Part shown: piece by piece, positions 7,796 to 16,174 of the stretch | Position numbering within the stretch: the stretch's first letter is position 1 | Layout of the letters: each line of letters begins with the position of its first letter | Source of the DNA: Halogranum amylolyticum | GTDB lineage: Archaea; Halobacteriota; Halobacteria; Halobacteriales; Haloferacaceae | Length of the DNA stretch: 64,000 bases | Assembly (NCBI RefSeq): GCF_900110465.1 | Contig: NZ_FODV01000002.1 | Location: 1-64,000, forward strand | Direction: 5' to 3' | Program-made: the position numbers and the translations under genes | Notes under the pieces: model-generated | What the model saw: only the letters and a program-made list of their open reading frames with translations | What the model was told of the DNA's origin: nothing | Databases searched by the model: none

Positions 7796-9070
7796 TCAGG
7801 CCGTCTGCTGGACCGAGAGCGCGTCGGAGGCCTTTTCGGACTCCGACTGGACGAGGTACGAGCGGTCGTCGCCGTACTCGGCGGCCGCCTCGAGCGCCTT
7901 CTCGGTGCCGATCTGTCGGAGTGCCCACGCGGCGCTGGCGCGGACGGTGTCGTTCTCGTCGTCGGCGAGGACGTCCGTGAGCGGGTCGACGGCACGGGTG
8001 TCGCCGAGGAGGCCGAGCGCGCGGGCCGCGTACGGACGGACGTTCTCGTTCTCCATGACGAGTTTGTTCGCCAGCGGCTGTGTCGCGCGTTCGTCACCGA
8101 TCTCGCCGAGCGCCTTGAACGTCACCTTCTGCAGTTGGGGGTCTTTGTCGGCGTCGACATACTCGACGAGCGTCTCGACGGCGTCGGTCGCGCGCATCTT
8201 CCCGAGCGCCTTGATCGCGGGTTTGTTGCGCTTCTGTGCGCGCTGGTGCATCGCGTCGAACGCCGCCTGGTCGTTCATGCGGATGATCGACTCCAGGCAG
8301 TTCTCCTCCATGAAGTCCGACTGGAAGCTCTCGAGCGCGAGTAGGACCATCTCGACGTTCCCCTCCTGCTCCCATCCCTTGACGGCAGACCACTCCGGCG
8401 GGTAGTCCTTGTAGTGACCGAGCACGTCGTAGAACCCCTGTACCTGGAGCTGCTCGCGGGTCTCGAGGTCGTCCCACTCCTGGGCGTCGTCGAGGTCGGA
8501 CTCGAGGTCGTCGGCCGCCTCGACGAGCGTGGCGATGGTCTCCGCGTCGTCGTCGGCGTCGAGGTCCGCGGCTTCGATGGCCGCCACGGCGTCGTCGAGT
8601 GCGGCGGTCAGTGCGCTCTCGTCGGTGCCGTCGACAGATACGGAGGTGTCGAGGATGTTGTTCACCGAGTCGACGAACGACTCGACCGCCGTGACGATCT
8701 CCGTCTCCCCGCGTTCGGTCCAGCGGGTGTCGGAGATCTTCGTCTCGGCCTCCTCGACCATCTCGACGACGTCCGCGGCGTAGGGGCCGCGCTGCGCTTC
8801 GAGCTCCTCGCGGAGGTCCGAGAGCGTACCCTCCAGTTCCTCGCGGACGTTCTCCTCGTCGTCCTCGTCTTCGTCCGGTTCCGGGAGGTCGGCGGCCTCC
8901 AGGTCCGACTCGATGTCGTCGAGTTCCGCTTCGACGTCGTCGAGGTCGTCCTCGGTCTCGGCGGCCTCCAGGTCCGCCTCGGCGGCCGACAGCCGTTCTT
9001 CGAGGCTTTCGGCCGAAATCTCGTCTTCCGCTGCGCCCGAATCCTCGGGCGCGTCGTCCCCGTCACTCAT
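7796..9070 (-). CDS. HEAT-repeat protein with acidic coiled-coil N-terminus
   Basis: The 424-residue product has a very acidic N-terminal half (residues 1-90) with predicted coiled coil, a helical middle region, and a C-terminal array of HEAT/PBS-lyase-type repeats from about residue 285. Examples are AIKALGKMRATDAVETLVEY, TFKALGEIGDERATQPLANK and AARALGLLGDTRAVDPL. Such repeats usually mediate protein-protein contact; no catalytic motif is visible. The gene stands alone, divergent from the nitrilase-family gene and separated from the PLD gene by about 95 bases. I expect a cytoplasmic scaffold, but a specific role cannot be given. Confidence 0.85.
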   Translation of the reverse strand: MSDGDDAPEDSGAAEDEISAESLEERLSAAEADLEAAETEDDLDDVEAELDDIESDLEAADLPEPDEDEDDEENVREELEGTLSDLREELEAQRGPYAADVVEMVEEAETKISDTRWTERGETEIVTAVESFVDSVNNILDTSVSVDGTDESALTAALDDAVAAIEAADLDADDDAETIATLVEAADDLESDLDDAQEWDDLETREQLQVQGFYDVLGHYKDYPPEWSAVKGWEQEGNVEMVLLALESFQSDFMEENCLESIIRMNDQAAFDAMHQRAQKRNKPAIKALGKMRATDAVETLVEYVDADKDPQLQKVTFKALGEIGDERATQPLANKLVMENENVRPYAARALGLLGDTRAVDPLTDVLADDENDTVRASAAWALRQIGTEKALEAAAEYGDDRSYLVQSESEKASDALSVQQTA

Positions 9071-9311
9071 ATGTTGGACGTCCGTGCGACGGTGAAAAGA
9101 GCGTTTCCCTTTGCGAACCGCTCGGCGGTGCGTTCGAAGACGGGCGACCGCACCCTACCTCCGTGGGAGACCATGACGAAACCCACGTCGTTCGCGGACG
9201 CCCTACCGGTGTCGGTATCCGACCGCCACCGGCACGATAACATATGTCATGCAGGTATATCTCTCTAGCGGCTGTCGAGACGCTTTTCGTCTACCCGGAC
9301 GAGCACCCCAT

Positions 9312-10085
9312 ATGCCGACCGTCGCCGTACCACAACTCGCCGTCAAGGACCTGTCGGTCGACACGAACGTCGCCGAAATCGTCGAACGGGCTGACAGACT
9401 CGAAAGCGGCGTCGACGTCGCACTGTTCCCCGAGTACGCTCTGACGGGGTTCGTCGACGACGACCGACTGGCCGACGTCGCACTCGACGCCGAGGGGCCC
9501 GTCCTCGACCGGGTTCGGGAGACCGCCCGCGACAACGATCTCGCGCTCCTCGTCGGGTTCGTCGAACGCGGAGACGGACGGTGCTACAACGCGACGGCGT
9601 ACGTCCGACCCAGCGGCGAGACGACAGTCTACCGCAAGCGTCACCTCTGGGGGAGCGAACGCGACGTCCTCACGGCGGGCGACGAACGAGTGATCGTCGA
9701 CACGCCGGCAGGACGCACCGGGATACTCACCTGCTACGACCTGAACTTCGTCGCCGAGAGCGCGGCGTTCACGCGCGAGCGGGTCGACGCGCTGTTCGTC
9801 ACGGGCGCGTGGCCCGCGGCTCACAGCGAGAACTGGCGGCTCCTCCTCCGGGCGCGGGCGCTCGACGGCGTCCGGTGGGTCGTCGGCGCGGGCCGAACCG
9901 GTCCCCATCGGACGACGGCGACGCCACCCGCGGAGTACGCCGGACGGTCGATGGTCGTTCGACCCGACGGGGCCGTCGCCGCCGCGGTGAACCGGGACGA
10001 GCGGGACCTCGTCGTCACGCTCGACCCGGCGGTACTCGCCGAACAGCGGGCGTTCATCCCGATCTTCGACGAACGGGTCGAGTAG
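9312..10085 (+). CDS. Carbon-nitrogen hydrolase (nitrilase superfamily)
   Basis: The nitrilase Glu-Lys-Cys triad is visible: Glu in FPEYALTG (about 37), Lys in YRKRHLW (about 105) and Cys in TCYDLNF (about 139). These enzymes hydrolyse amides or nitriles; the substrate cannot be deduced. I place the start at ATG 9312 (MPTVAVPQLAVKDL) because the family begins with this beta strand. The frame extension to 9249 would overlap a promoter-like region. The 257-residue length is normal for an amidase-type member. There is no operon partner. Confidence 0.88.
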   Translation: MPTVAVPQLAVKDLSVDTNVAEIVERADRLESGVDVALFPEYALTGFVDDDRLADVALDAEGPVLDRVRETARDNDLALLVGFVERGDGRCYNATAYVRPSGETTVYRKRHLWGSERDVLTAGDERVIVDTPAGRTGILTCYDLNFVAESAAFTRERVDALFVTGAWPAAHSENWRLLLRARALDGVRWVVGAGRTGPHRTTATPPAEYAGRSMVVRPDGAVAAAVNRDERDLVVTLDPAVLAEQRAFIPIFDERVE

Positions 10086-10205
10086 TTCGGGTGTCGAGAA
10101 CGACGTCGGTCGTCAACTCGACGGTAGTTGTCGGTCCGTCCGTGTATATCGTGAACACGTGATACACTGGCATGGGCTATCGGCGTCGGCAATTGGGAAG
10201 AATTG

Positions 10206-10250
10206 TTTAGGTAAACCAAAGATTGGTTTTCGGGTCGTCAAAGTTTATAT
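10206..10250 (+). promoter_or_regulatory. dpsA promoter with nested palindromes
   Basis: TTTATAT at 10244-10250 lies about 30 bases before the dpsA ATG, predicting a near-leaderless transcript. Just upstream are two overlapping palindromes: GTTTA-GG-TAAAC at 10205-10216 and AACCAA-AGA-TTGGTT at 10214-10228. The TTTAGGTAAACCAAA core resembles the boxes of DtxR/SirR-type metal repressors. A stronger box of the same type stands in front of the neighbouring 57-residue gene. Iron control of dpsA is therefore inferred. Confidence 0.55.
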
Positions 10251-10276
10251 GGCTCGCGTGCTAAGGGGAGAGTGTA

Positions 10277-10825
10277 ATGAGTACTCAGAAGAACGTCCAG
10301 CAGAAGGCGGGTACAGTCGAAACGAGTCCGGCGCTCCGACTCGATCAGGAGAAGGCCGAACAGCTCGTCGACGCGCTGAACACGGACCTGGCGGCGACGT
10401 ACGTGCTGTACCACCAGCTGAAGAAGCACCACTGGAACGTCGAGGGTGCGGAGTTCCTCGAGGTCCACGAGTTCCTCGGGGAGGCCGCCGAAGAGGCAGA
10501 AGAGGCGGCCGACGAACTCGCAGAGCGCGCCCAGGCGCTCGGCGGCGTCCCGATCTCGGGGATGAAAGACCTCCAGGAGGCGGCACCAGTCTCGCCCGAG
10601 GACAACGACGTCTACGACATCCGGACCTCGCTGTCGAACGATATGGAGATGTACGGCGACATCATCGAGACCGTCCGCGAACATATCGAACTGGCGACGA
10701 GCCTCGGCGACCACGCTACCGCCGAGATGCTCCGTCTTCACCTCGTCGAACTCGAAGAGTACGCTCACCACATCGAACACTACCTCGAAGACGACACGCT
10801 CGTGCTCGAAGAAGCGACGCACTGA
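10277..10825 (+). CDS. dpsA: DNA starvation/stationary-phase protection protein (Dps family)
   Basis: This 182-residue ferritin-like protein should assemble into a dodecamer that oxidises and stores iron and protects DNA from peroxide. The first helix contains TYVLYHQLKKHHWNVEG with the family His ligands. It is followed by EVHEFLGEAAEEAEEAADELAER, supplying the inter-subunit ferroxidase acidic residues, and GGVPISGM in the loop. The C-terminal helix has HLVELEEYAHHIEHYLED. The length equals haloarchaeal DpsA. The start is set by the TATA at 10244-10250. The palindromes upstream suggest control by a metal-dependent repressor. Confidence 0.95.
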   Translation: MSTQKNVQQKAGTVETSPALRLDQEKAEQLVDALNTDLAATYVLYHQLKKHHWNVEGAEFLEVHEFLGEAAEEAEEAADELAERAQALGGVPISGMKDLQEAAPVSPEDNDVYDIRTSLSNDMEMYGDIIETVREHIELATSLGDHATAEMLRLHLVELEEYAHHIEHYLEDDTLVLEEATH

Positions 10826-10904
10826 TCGGAACCGGTCGAGGAAACGAGTCCACTACAGTCCGCTACGTCCGTTTTTGTGCTGACGCTGGAGAGTGTCCGT
10901 AGAA

Positions 10905-11078
10905 CTACCGCTCGAGGTCGACCGCGAGATCCGTCGCGATCCATCCGTCGGTGTTGTTCTCCTCGGTGAAGACGAACCGGTCCGGAGACGACTGGTGGAC
11001 AGAGATCGTTGCTCGTGAGGTGTCGATGTCGGTGTCGGCCAGCTGCTCGGCGCCGTCACGGCCGTCGGTGACTTCCAT
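10905..11078 (-). CDS. Small conserved haloarchaeal-type protein, likely iron-regulated (57 aa)
   Basis: An ATG at 11078 opens a 57-residue frame starting MEVTDGRDGAEQLADT and ending NTDGWIATDLAVDLER. A short beta-type segment (SSPDRFVFTEENNTDGWI) resembles the tiny haloarchaeal proteins grouped as DUF7331; that assignment is from memory and uncertain. The strongest support is the perfect palindrome TTAGGC-GA-GCCTAA 9-22 bases before its start, with a second weaker box farther up. It lies beside dpsA on the opposite strand. A role in metal homeostasis is inferred from the operator only. Confidence 0.6.
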   Translation of the reverse strand: MEVTDGRDGAEQLADTDIDTSRATISVHQSSPDRFVFTEENNTDGWIATDLAVDLER

Positions 11079-11086
11079 ACACGGAG

Positions 11087-11127
11087 TTAGGCGAGCCTAA
11101 AGACAAATAGGTTTTGGTTGCCCTAAA
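11087..11127 (-). promoter_or_regulatory. DtxR/SirR-type operator and promoter of the 57-aa gene
   Basis: TTAGGCGAGCCTAA at 11087-11100 is a perfect inverted repeat with a 2-base centre. It matches the known form of DtxR-family (Idr/SirR) metal-repressor boxes in haloarchaea. A TATA-like CTATTTG lies just upstream on the minus strand, and a half-conserved TTTAGGGCAACCAAAA box lies at 11112-11127. The perfect box overlaps the expected transcription start, a position suited to repression. Confidence 0.65.
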
Positions 11128-11163
11128 TCGAGTTCGGGCGTCAGCCGGACGGGGTCGACGGTC

Positions 11164-11847
11164 TCAGAGTGGTATCCACGAGCTCTCGAGCGCCCCGTCT
11201 TGGAGCGTCCAGCGGTGTTCGGGGAGCCCGTCGCGGACGCGGAGCTGGATGACGGCGTCGAAGCCGGGCGCGAGCGTCTCGACGATCGGTTCGGAGCGCG
11301 ACAGCGGGAGGTGGTAGTGTGCCATCCCGCTCGACGCACGGACGCGGTTGCCGACTGTCTGGACGAACCGGCGTACTGCCGTGGCGTCGTGCTCCGAGAG
11401 CAGCGGAGCGAGCGAGTCGAAACAGAGGCGGAGTTCGCCGTTCGAGAACCCCCCGGCGTGGCGTTCGAACGTCTCGATCTCCTCTTGGATACACCACGCG
11501 AGAGAACCCAGTCGTGTCGTCTCCAGCTGCCGCCGTGCGATTCGACCGGGCGTCGACGTCGAAGGGACGGCGGCGGCCGTAGTTCTCGTCTGCGTCGTTC
11601 GGTCGATCACTCGTACGGTCTCGGGGCCGACGGCACCGTGTCCGATTCTGGCGTCTGCGTGGGTTGCGTCGGTGAAGACGAACAACCGACGACGCGTCTC
11701 GGCTACTCCATCCCCGAGGAGCCGACGGGTCGCTGCGTCTCGAGCCTGCTCTGCGGGCGACCCGACGACGAGGAGATTGCTCCCCCGTCGTTTGAGCTCC
11801 TGCAGTGACCGAGCGAACGAGTCGTTCCTATCACCAACGCTCCCCAT
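11164..11847 (-). CDS. DUF7504-type haloarchaeal protein (degenerate RecA/KaiC-like)
   Basis: The 227-residue protein begins near a strand with SNLLVVGSPAEQARDAATRRLLG, the position where RecA/KaiC-like proteins have a P-loop but here without a Walker A. It then has RRRLFVFTDATHADARI and later CFDSLAPLLSEHDATAVRRFV, which correspond to core strands of that fold. This pattern fits the haloarchaeal family I know as DUF7504, often found near signal-transduction genes; the name is from memory. The C-terminal part is beta-rich (HYHLPLSRSEPIVETLAPGF). The gene is monocistronic. No enzymatic role is suggested, since nucleotide-binding residues are missing. Confidence 0.7.
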   Translation of the reverse strand: MGSVGDRNDSFARSLQELKRRGSNLLVVGSPAEQARDAATRRLLGDGVAETRRRLFVFTDATHADARIGHGAVGPETVRVIDRTTQTRTTAAAVPSTSTPGRIARRQLETTRLGSLAWCIQEEIETFERHAGGFSNGELRLCFDSLAPLLSEHDATAVRRFVQTVGNRVRASSGMAHYHLPLSRSEPIVETLAPGFDAVIQLRVRDGLPEHRWTLQDGALESSWIPL

Positions 11848-11975
11848 TACTTTCTTATAATTGTTACCTTAGATAATAAGTGTTGCGGGGGCGATTGTGA
11901 CTCGTCCCTGAGTGAATGGAGGTCTCGTTCTCCGGTGTCAACAGGGGTTTCAGCCGTCGCTGCCAACGACCGACG

Positions 11976-13058
11976 ATGACAGAGTCGCTTTTCAGTCCGT
12001 TGTCGCTTCGGGAGACGACCGTCCCGAACCGTGTGATGGTGTCGCCGATGTGTCAGTACTCGACGGCAGACGGCGTCGCCACCGACTGGCATCTCGTCCA
12101 CCTCGGTAGTCGCGCGGTCGGCGGGGCGGGCGTCGTCATGACGGAGGCGACGGCGGTCGAAGCGCGCGGTCGCATCTCGCCACACGACCTCGGCATCTGG
12201 AACCAGGAGCACGCCGACGCGCTCGCACCGGTCGCGGAGTTCGTCCGCTCGCAAGGGAGCGTCCCGGCCATCCAACTCGCACACGCGGGCCGAAAGGCGT
12301 CGAAGAGTCGACCGTGGGACGGGAGCAGACCGCTCTCCGCGGACGACGGCGGGTGGGAGACGGTCGCTCCGTCGGCGGAGCCGTACCCCTACGACGACGA
12401 TCCGCCGGGACAGCGTGCGATGACGGCGGCCGACGTCGAGGACGTCACGCAGGCGTTCGTGAAGGCGGCGAAGCGCGCCGACGACGCCGGTTTCGAGATC
12501 GCGGAGGTCCACGCCGCCCACGGCTACCTGCTCCACGAGTTCCTCTCGCCGGTCACCAACGACCGCGACGACGAGTACGGCGGGAGCTTCGAGAACCGCA
12601 CTCGACTCGTCCGCGAAGTGACGGCGGCCGTCCGCGAGGTCTGGCCCGACGACAAACCCGTCTTCGTCCGTATCTCCGCGACTGACTGGTTACCCGACCG
12701 AGAGTCGTGGGATATCGATCAGTCGGTCCGCCTCGCGCCACTGCTCGCGGAGGCGGGTGCAGATCTCGTCGACGTCAGCGCGGGCGGCATCCACCCCGAC
12801 CAGCAGATTCCGAACGCGGGACCGGGCTACCAGATCCCCTACGCCGAGACGATCAAGGAGAACACGGAGCTCGCCGTCGGAGCGGTCGGCGGCATCACCG
12901 AGGCCGAACAGGCCGACCAGCTAATTCGCAACGGTCGTGCCGACCTCGCCATCGTCGGTCGGGAACATCTCCGTGACCCGTACTTCACGCTCCACGCGGC
13001 ACAGGAGCTCGGTGCCGACGTCGACCTCCCGGTGCAGTATCGCCGCGGGTTCGACTGA
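11976..13058 (+). CDS. Old yellow enzyme family NADH:flavin oxidoreductase (YqjM-like)
   Basis: An FMN-dependent TIM-barrel ene-reductase. Starting at ATG 11976 (MTESLFSPLSL) puts Cys at residue 26 in VSPMCQYS, the position of the flavin-tuning Cys in YqjM-class enzymes. The active-site His pair and Tyr lie in EVHAAHGYLLHEFLSP (about 170-185). The C-terminal phosphate-binding region contains GGITEAEQADQLI and LAIVGREHLRDP. Length (360 residues) fits the class. The frame is open 20 codons farther upstream, but that segment has no family similarity. The physiological substrate is unknown; such enzymes reduce activated C=C bonds. Confidence 0.92.
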   Translation: MTESLFSPLSLRETTVPNRVMVSPMCQYSTADGVATDWHLVHLGSRAVGGAGVVMTEATAVEARGRISPHDLGIWNQEHADALAPVAEFVRSQGSVPAIQLAHAGRKASKSRPWDGSRPLSADDGGWETVAPSAEPYPYDDDPPGQRAMTAADVEDVTQAFVKAAKRADDAGFEIAEVHAAHGYLLHEFLSPVTNDRDDEYGGSFENRTRLVREVTAAVREVWPDDKPVFVRISATDWLPDRESWDIDQSVRLAPLLAEAGADLVDVSAGGIHPDQQIPNAGPGYQIPYAETIKENTELAVGAVGGITEAEQADQLIRNGRADLAIVGREHLRDPYFTLHAAQELGADVDLPVQYRRGFD

Positions 13059-13144
13059 CTGGGTTCGACCGATGGGTTCGACCGAGTCGGACTAGGGTCC
13101 GCGCGCGACCAACCCTTTTGGCTGTGCCCGTCGAACGGCCGAGT

Positions 13145-13855
13145 ATGAGTTCCCGTGACGACGACCTCGTCGACCTGCTCGACGACCTCGAACTGACGCT
13201 CGGCGACCTCCGGGACGAACTACAGCGACGCCCCGAGGCCCGCCGGACGTTCCGACCGCCGACCCCGAGCGAGATCCTCCGGTTCACCGACGAGTACACC
13301 ATCCCGACGGTCATCACGATTCTCGAGGTGAACATCCGCGCGCTCGAACTGCTCCAGAAACTCCTCCGACTGGCGAACCCCGAGGGAACGCTCCGGGAGG
13401 GGAGCGACGAGACGCGCCGCCGCGTCCGGACCGTCCGCGACGACGCCGTCGACGGTCTCGACCGTGCGCTCTCCGAGCTCCAGCGCGCGCTCGCCGAGGC
13501 GGACCTCCCGGACGACCCCGAGTCGCGGAACATCGTCGAAGACGCACGAAGTCTGACCGACGAGATCGAGCGCCGCATCGAGGAGAGTCGCTCCGGCTCG
13601 CGTACGCGGTCACGGAGTCGCTCGCGCAGTCATTCTCGGCCGGAGAGCCGCAGAGGGTCGTCGCAGCGGAGCGACCGTAGCGGACGCTCCGGCCCCGTCG
13701 AGATCGCCGTCGACGAGGAACCCGACGGCGGGCGGGACGTCGAGACGGACGAACCGGAGTCCGTCGACGACGAGATCGACGTCGAGTCCGAACTCCAGTC
13801 GATCAAAGACGAGTTGGACGACGTCGACGGCGACCAAAGCCGAGACGACTACTGA
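13145..13855 (+). CDS. Uncharacterised haloarchaeal helical protein (DUF7547-like)
   Basis: The 236-residue product starts MSSRDDDLVDLLDDLELTLG. Residues about 1-40 form an acidic helix, then a conserved-looking block FRPPTPSEILRFTDEYTIPT and an aliphatic helix (VITILEVNIRALELLQKLLR). A further helical region follows to about 155. From about residue 158 the protein is a low-complexity Arg/Ser stretch (RSRSRSHSR and similar) and then a highly acidic tail. The order fits a haloarchaeal family I know as DUF7547; the number is from memory. The ATG at 13145 precedes the conserved helix, while the upstream frame (13118) adds unrelated residues. Function unknown. Confidence 0.75.
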   Translation: MSSRDDDLVDLLDDLELTLGDLRDELQRRPEARRTFRPPTPSEILRFTDEYTIPTVITILEVNIRALELLQKLLRLANPEGTLREGSDETRRRVRTVRDDAVDGLDRALSELQRALAEADLPDDPESRNIVEDARSLTDEIERRIEESRSGSRTRSRSRSRSHSRPESRRGSSQRSDRSGRSGPVEIAVDEEPDGGRDVETDEPESVDDEIDVESELQSIKDELDDVDGDQSRDDY

Positions 13856-14038
13856 GCGTCACTGCGTACCGCTTTCGACGTGGTAAAACGAGCGAAGGTC
13901 ACTCTTCGAACCGGCTTCAGCAGACGAACCTGTGGTCAGACCGGCACGAACCCCCGACCCCACGTCGGCGCGATGAAACGCGCCTACTGGGTCGGCTCGA
14001 ACCTTCGTTCTGAACCAGTTTCCGCGCGACGGAGCGCG

Positions 14039-14413
14039 CTATTGGACTGGTTCAAAACGATACCCGTCCCACTCCTGGCTCTCCGGTTCCCGGATACCGG
14101 CGCCGGGTTCGCGGAGTTCCTCGCAGTAGACCGGTTTCACTTCGTCGCCGATGTCGACCTCGTCGGTCGTCATCTGGCCGAGCGCGCGGACGGGTTCGCC
14201 GTCGACGTCGAACTCGACGATTGCGAGCGTGTTCGGCTGGCGGACGCCCGGCGGCGTCGCCGTCGACGTCGTCCACGTGACGACCTCGGCCGTGTACTCG
14301 CTGAGGTCGACGGTGCCGACGGACTCCTCGCCGTCGGGACCGAGTGGGTGGCCGGGGTAGGTGATGCTTCCGTCCGAGTAGCGGTACGCCTCCAGTGGTG
14401 GGTTTTCGCTCAT
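14039..14413 (-). CDS. OB-fold (DUF35-type) acyl-CoA-associated protein
   Basis: This 124-residue OB-fold protein belongs to the group that pairs with thiolases. SDGSITYPGHPLGPDGEE occupies the place of the usual rubredoxin-like zinc region, and only one Cys is present in the whole protein (VYCEEL), so the zinc site is lost. The OB-fold strands follow (VVTWTTSTATPPGVRQPNTLAIVEF, ALGQMTTDEVDIGDEVKPVY). The ATG shares one base with the thiolase stop, showing a translationally coupled operon. In known thiolase/DUF35 pairs the small partner bridges or channels acyl intermediates; that role is inferred here. Confidence 0.85.
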   Translation of the reverse strand: MSENPPLEAYRYSDGSITYPGHPLGPDGEESVGTVDLSEYTAEVVTWTTSTATPPGVRQPNTLAIVEFDVDGEPVRALGQMTTDEVDIGDEVKPVYCEELREPGAGIREPESQEWDGYRFEPVQ

Positions 14414-15564
14414 TAGTTGCCCTCCAGAATCGTGGTCGAAACACAGTTCCCGAAGCCGCCGACGTTCGTCGCGAGGCCGACGTCCGCGTCGACCTGCCGC
14501 GGCCCCGCTTCACCGAGCACTTGCTTGTAAATCTCGTACACCTGCGCGACGCCCGAGGCACCGAGCGGGTGGCCCTTCGATTTGAGGCCGCCGGACGTGT
14601 TGATGGGGAGATCGCCGTCGCGTTCGGTGACACCCTCCTCGACTGCCTTCCACGCCTCGCCTTTCTCGAAGAAGCCGACGCCCTCCGCCTGCAGGAACTC
14701 GAGGATGGTGAACATGTCGTGGAGCTCCGCCACGTCGACGTCTTCGGGACCGAGGTCCGCCATCTCGTACGCCTGCTGGCTCGACTCGACGACGCCGCGC
14801 ATCGTCGTCGGGTCCGAACGCTCGTGAACGACGTGCGTGTCGGTGGCACCGCCGACCCCAGAGACGACCGCGTAGTTGTCGGTGTACTCCTGAGCGACCG
14901 ACTCGGGACAGAACATCAGTGCTGCACTCCCGTCCGTGATAGGACAGAAGTCGTAGAGTCGAAGCGGGTCGGCGACGATAGGCGAGTCGAGCACCGTCTC
15001 GAGGTCGACCTCTTTTTGGAACTGTGCGTGGGGGTTGTCGACGCCGTTCTTGTGGTTCTTCACAGCGACCTTGGCGAGACTCTCTCGCGGCGCGTCGTAC
15101 GTCTCGAGGTAGAGTCGCGCTGTGAGTCCGGCGAAGCTCGGGAGCGTCACGCCGTGTTTGTACTCGACCGGGTGTGTGATCGAGGCGATGACGTCGGTCG
15201 CTTCCGCCGTCGTCCGGTGGGTCATCTTCTCACCGCCGACGAGCATCGTCATCTCGCTTGCGCCGCTGGCGACGGACTGCCAGGCAGCGTAGACGCCGGC
15301 GCCACCCGAGGACGAGGTCTGGTCGATGCGGGCCGTGTAGGCCGGCATCGCTGCCAGGTCGTGAGCGAGGGCGTTCGGTATGCCCGTCTGCCCCTCGAAC
15401 TCGCCGCTCGCCATGTTCGAGACGTACAGGTGGTCGATCGCGTCGGGCGAGACATCGGCGTCTTCGAGACACTCCTGTCCGGCCTGCGCGAGCAGTTCAC
15501 AGATCCACGCGTCGCGTTGCCCGAACTGGGTCATCGACGCGCCAATGATTGCTACGCGTTCCAT
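14413..15564 (-). CDS. Thiolase-family protein with Ser at the nucleophile position
   Basis: The 383-residue product has the thiolase fold: N-terminal ERVAIIGASMTQFGQR, the central GGEKMTHRT, the C-terminal NTSGGLKSKGHPLGASG that provides the catalytic His, and a final GGFGNCVSTTIL. At the nucleophile loop, where active thiolases carry C-A-S-G-G, this protein has T-S-S-S-G-G (residues 83-88), so Ser84 replaces the Cys. The start is ATG 15564, directly before the first strand. It is the first gene of a two-gene operon with the OB-fold protein. Acyl-CoA condensation or cleavage is the family role, but activity of this member is uncertain. Confidence 0.88.
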   Translation of the reverse strand: MERVAIIGASMTQFGQRDAWICELLAQAGQECLEDADVSPDAIDHLYVSNMASGEFEGQTGIPNALAHDLAAMPAYTARIDQTSSSGGAGVYAAWQSVASGASEMTMLVGGEKMTHRTTAEATDVIASITHPVEYKHGVTLPSFAGLTARLYLETYDAPRESLAKVAVKNHKNGVDNPHAQFQKEVDLETVLDSPIVADPLRLYDFCPITDGSAALMFCPESVAQEYTDNYAVVSGVGGATDTHVVHERSDPTTMRGVVESSQQAYEMADLGPEDVDVAELHDMFTILEFLQAEGVGFFEKGEAWKAVEEGVTERDGDLPINTSGGLKSKGHPLGASGVAQVYEIYKQVLGEAGPRQVDADVGLATNVGGFGNCVSTTILEGN

Positions 15565-15659
15565 ACGGGACCCGCGCAACGGAACGCTTTACAGTTTTCC
15601 CCTCTGACAACCGAAACCTGTCTCGGGTTCTTTATCTTCCGACCGTCCGGACTGGACAC

Positions 15660-16079
15660 ATGGATCTGGAAGACGTTGCGCCCACCGTCGGGGTCGGTGC
15701 CTGCGTCGCACTACTCGTCGCACTCGGAATACCGTACGTCGCCGTCACCGACGCGGGTCCCACCCTCGGGGCGTACTACGCCTCGGGCCCCGTCGGCAGC
15801 GGGGGCATCGCTTTCATGTCGCTTCTCACCGTCGTCGTGCTGCTTTCGGGGACGCGCGGGACGGCGGAACCGGATCTCGTCGCCGGCATCGCGCTCGTCC
15901 TCGGCGTCGTCACCTTCGCGCTCGCCGTCCTCTGGGCGGTCTCGGTCGATCCGACCGTCCTGTTCAGTTTCCCGCCGTCGGCCGCGTGGATCGCGAACCA
16001 CCGCTGGGTCGTCGTCGCCCTCGCGGCGGTTGTCCCTCTGGCTGCCGCCGGCTACGCTCGCGGCGTCCTCTGGAGGTGA
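15660..16079 (+). CDS. Four-helix membrane protein, function unknown
   Basis: The 139-residue protein has four hydrophobic helices: about 10-28 (VGVGACVALLVALGIPYVAV), 50-63, 71-93 and 114-136, with short polar loops. There is no signal for cofactors or transport motifs. It resembles a small haloarchaeal family I recall as DUF7548. ATG 15660 is chosen because it directly precedes the first helix and lies after a promoter-like stretch; the open frame from 15549 overlaps the divergent thiolase promoter. It precedes the SRP RNA gene. Confidence 0.7.
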   Translation: MDLEDVAPTVGVGACVALLVALGIPYVAVTDAGPTLGAYYASGPVGSGGIAFMSLLTVVVLLSGTRGTAEPDLVAGIALVLGVVTFALAVLWAVSVDPTVLFSFPPSAAWIANHRWVVVALAAVVPLAAAGYARGVLWR

Positions 16080-16174
16080 GGGGCGCCCGGAGACTCGCAG
16101 AACCGTTCCCCTCGTCAGCCGGTTTTCGGACCGAAGTCGAAAGGCCCTTATGAGGCCGACGGATACAATGAAGT

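Noticed and set aside
6209-8344. A 711-codon open frame on the + strand opposite the PLD and HEAT genes
   Set aside because: Long antisense frames are expected in G+C-rich haloarchaeal DNA. The product is a featureless Arg/Asp/Gly/Val mixture, while the minus-strand proteins have clear domains.
15549-15659. Extended N-terminus of the membrane protein before 15660
   Set aside because: The extra residues are hydrophilic with no family character and would overlap the divergent thiolase promoter.
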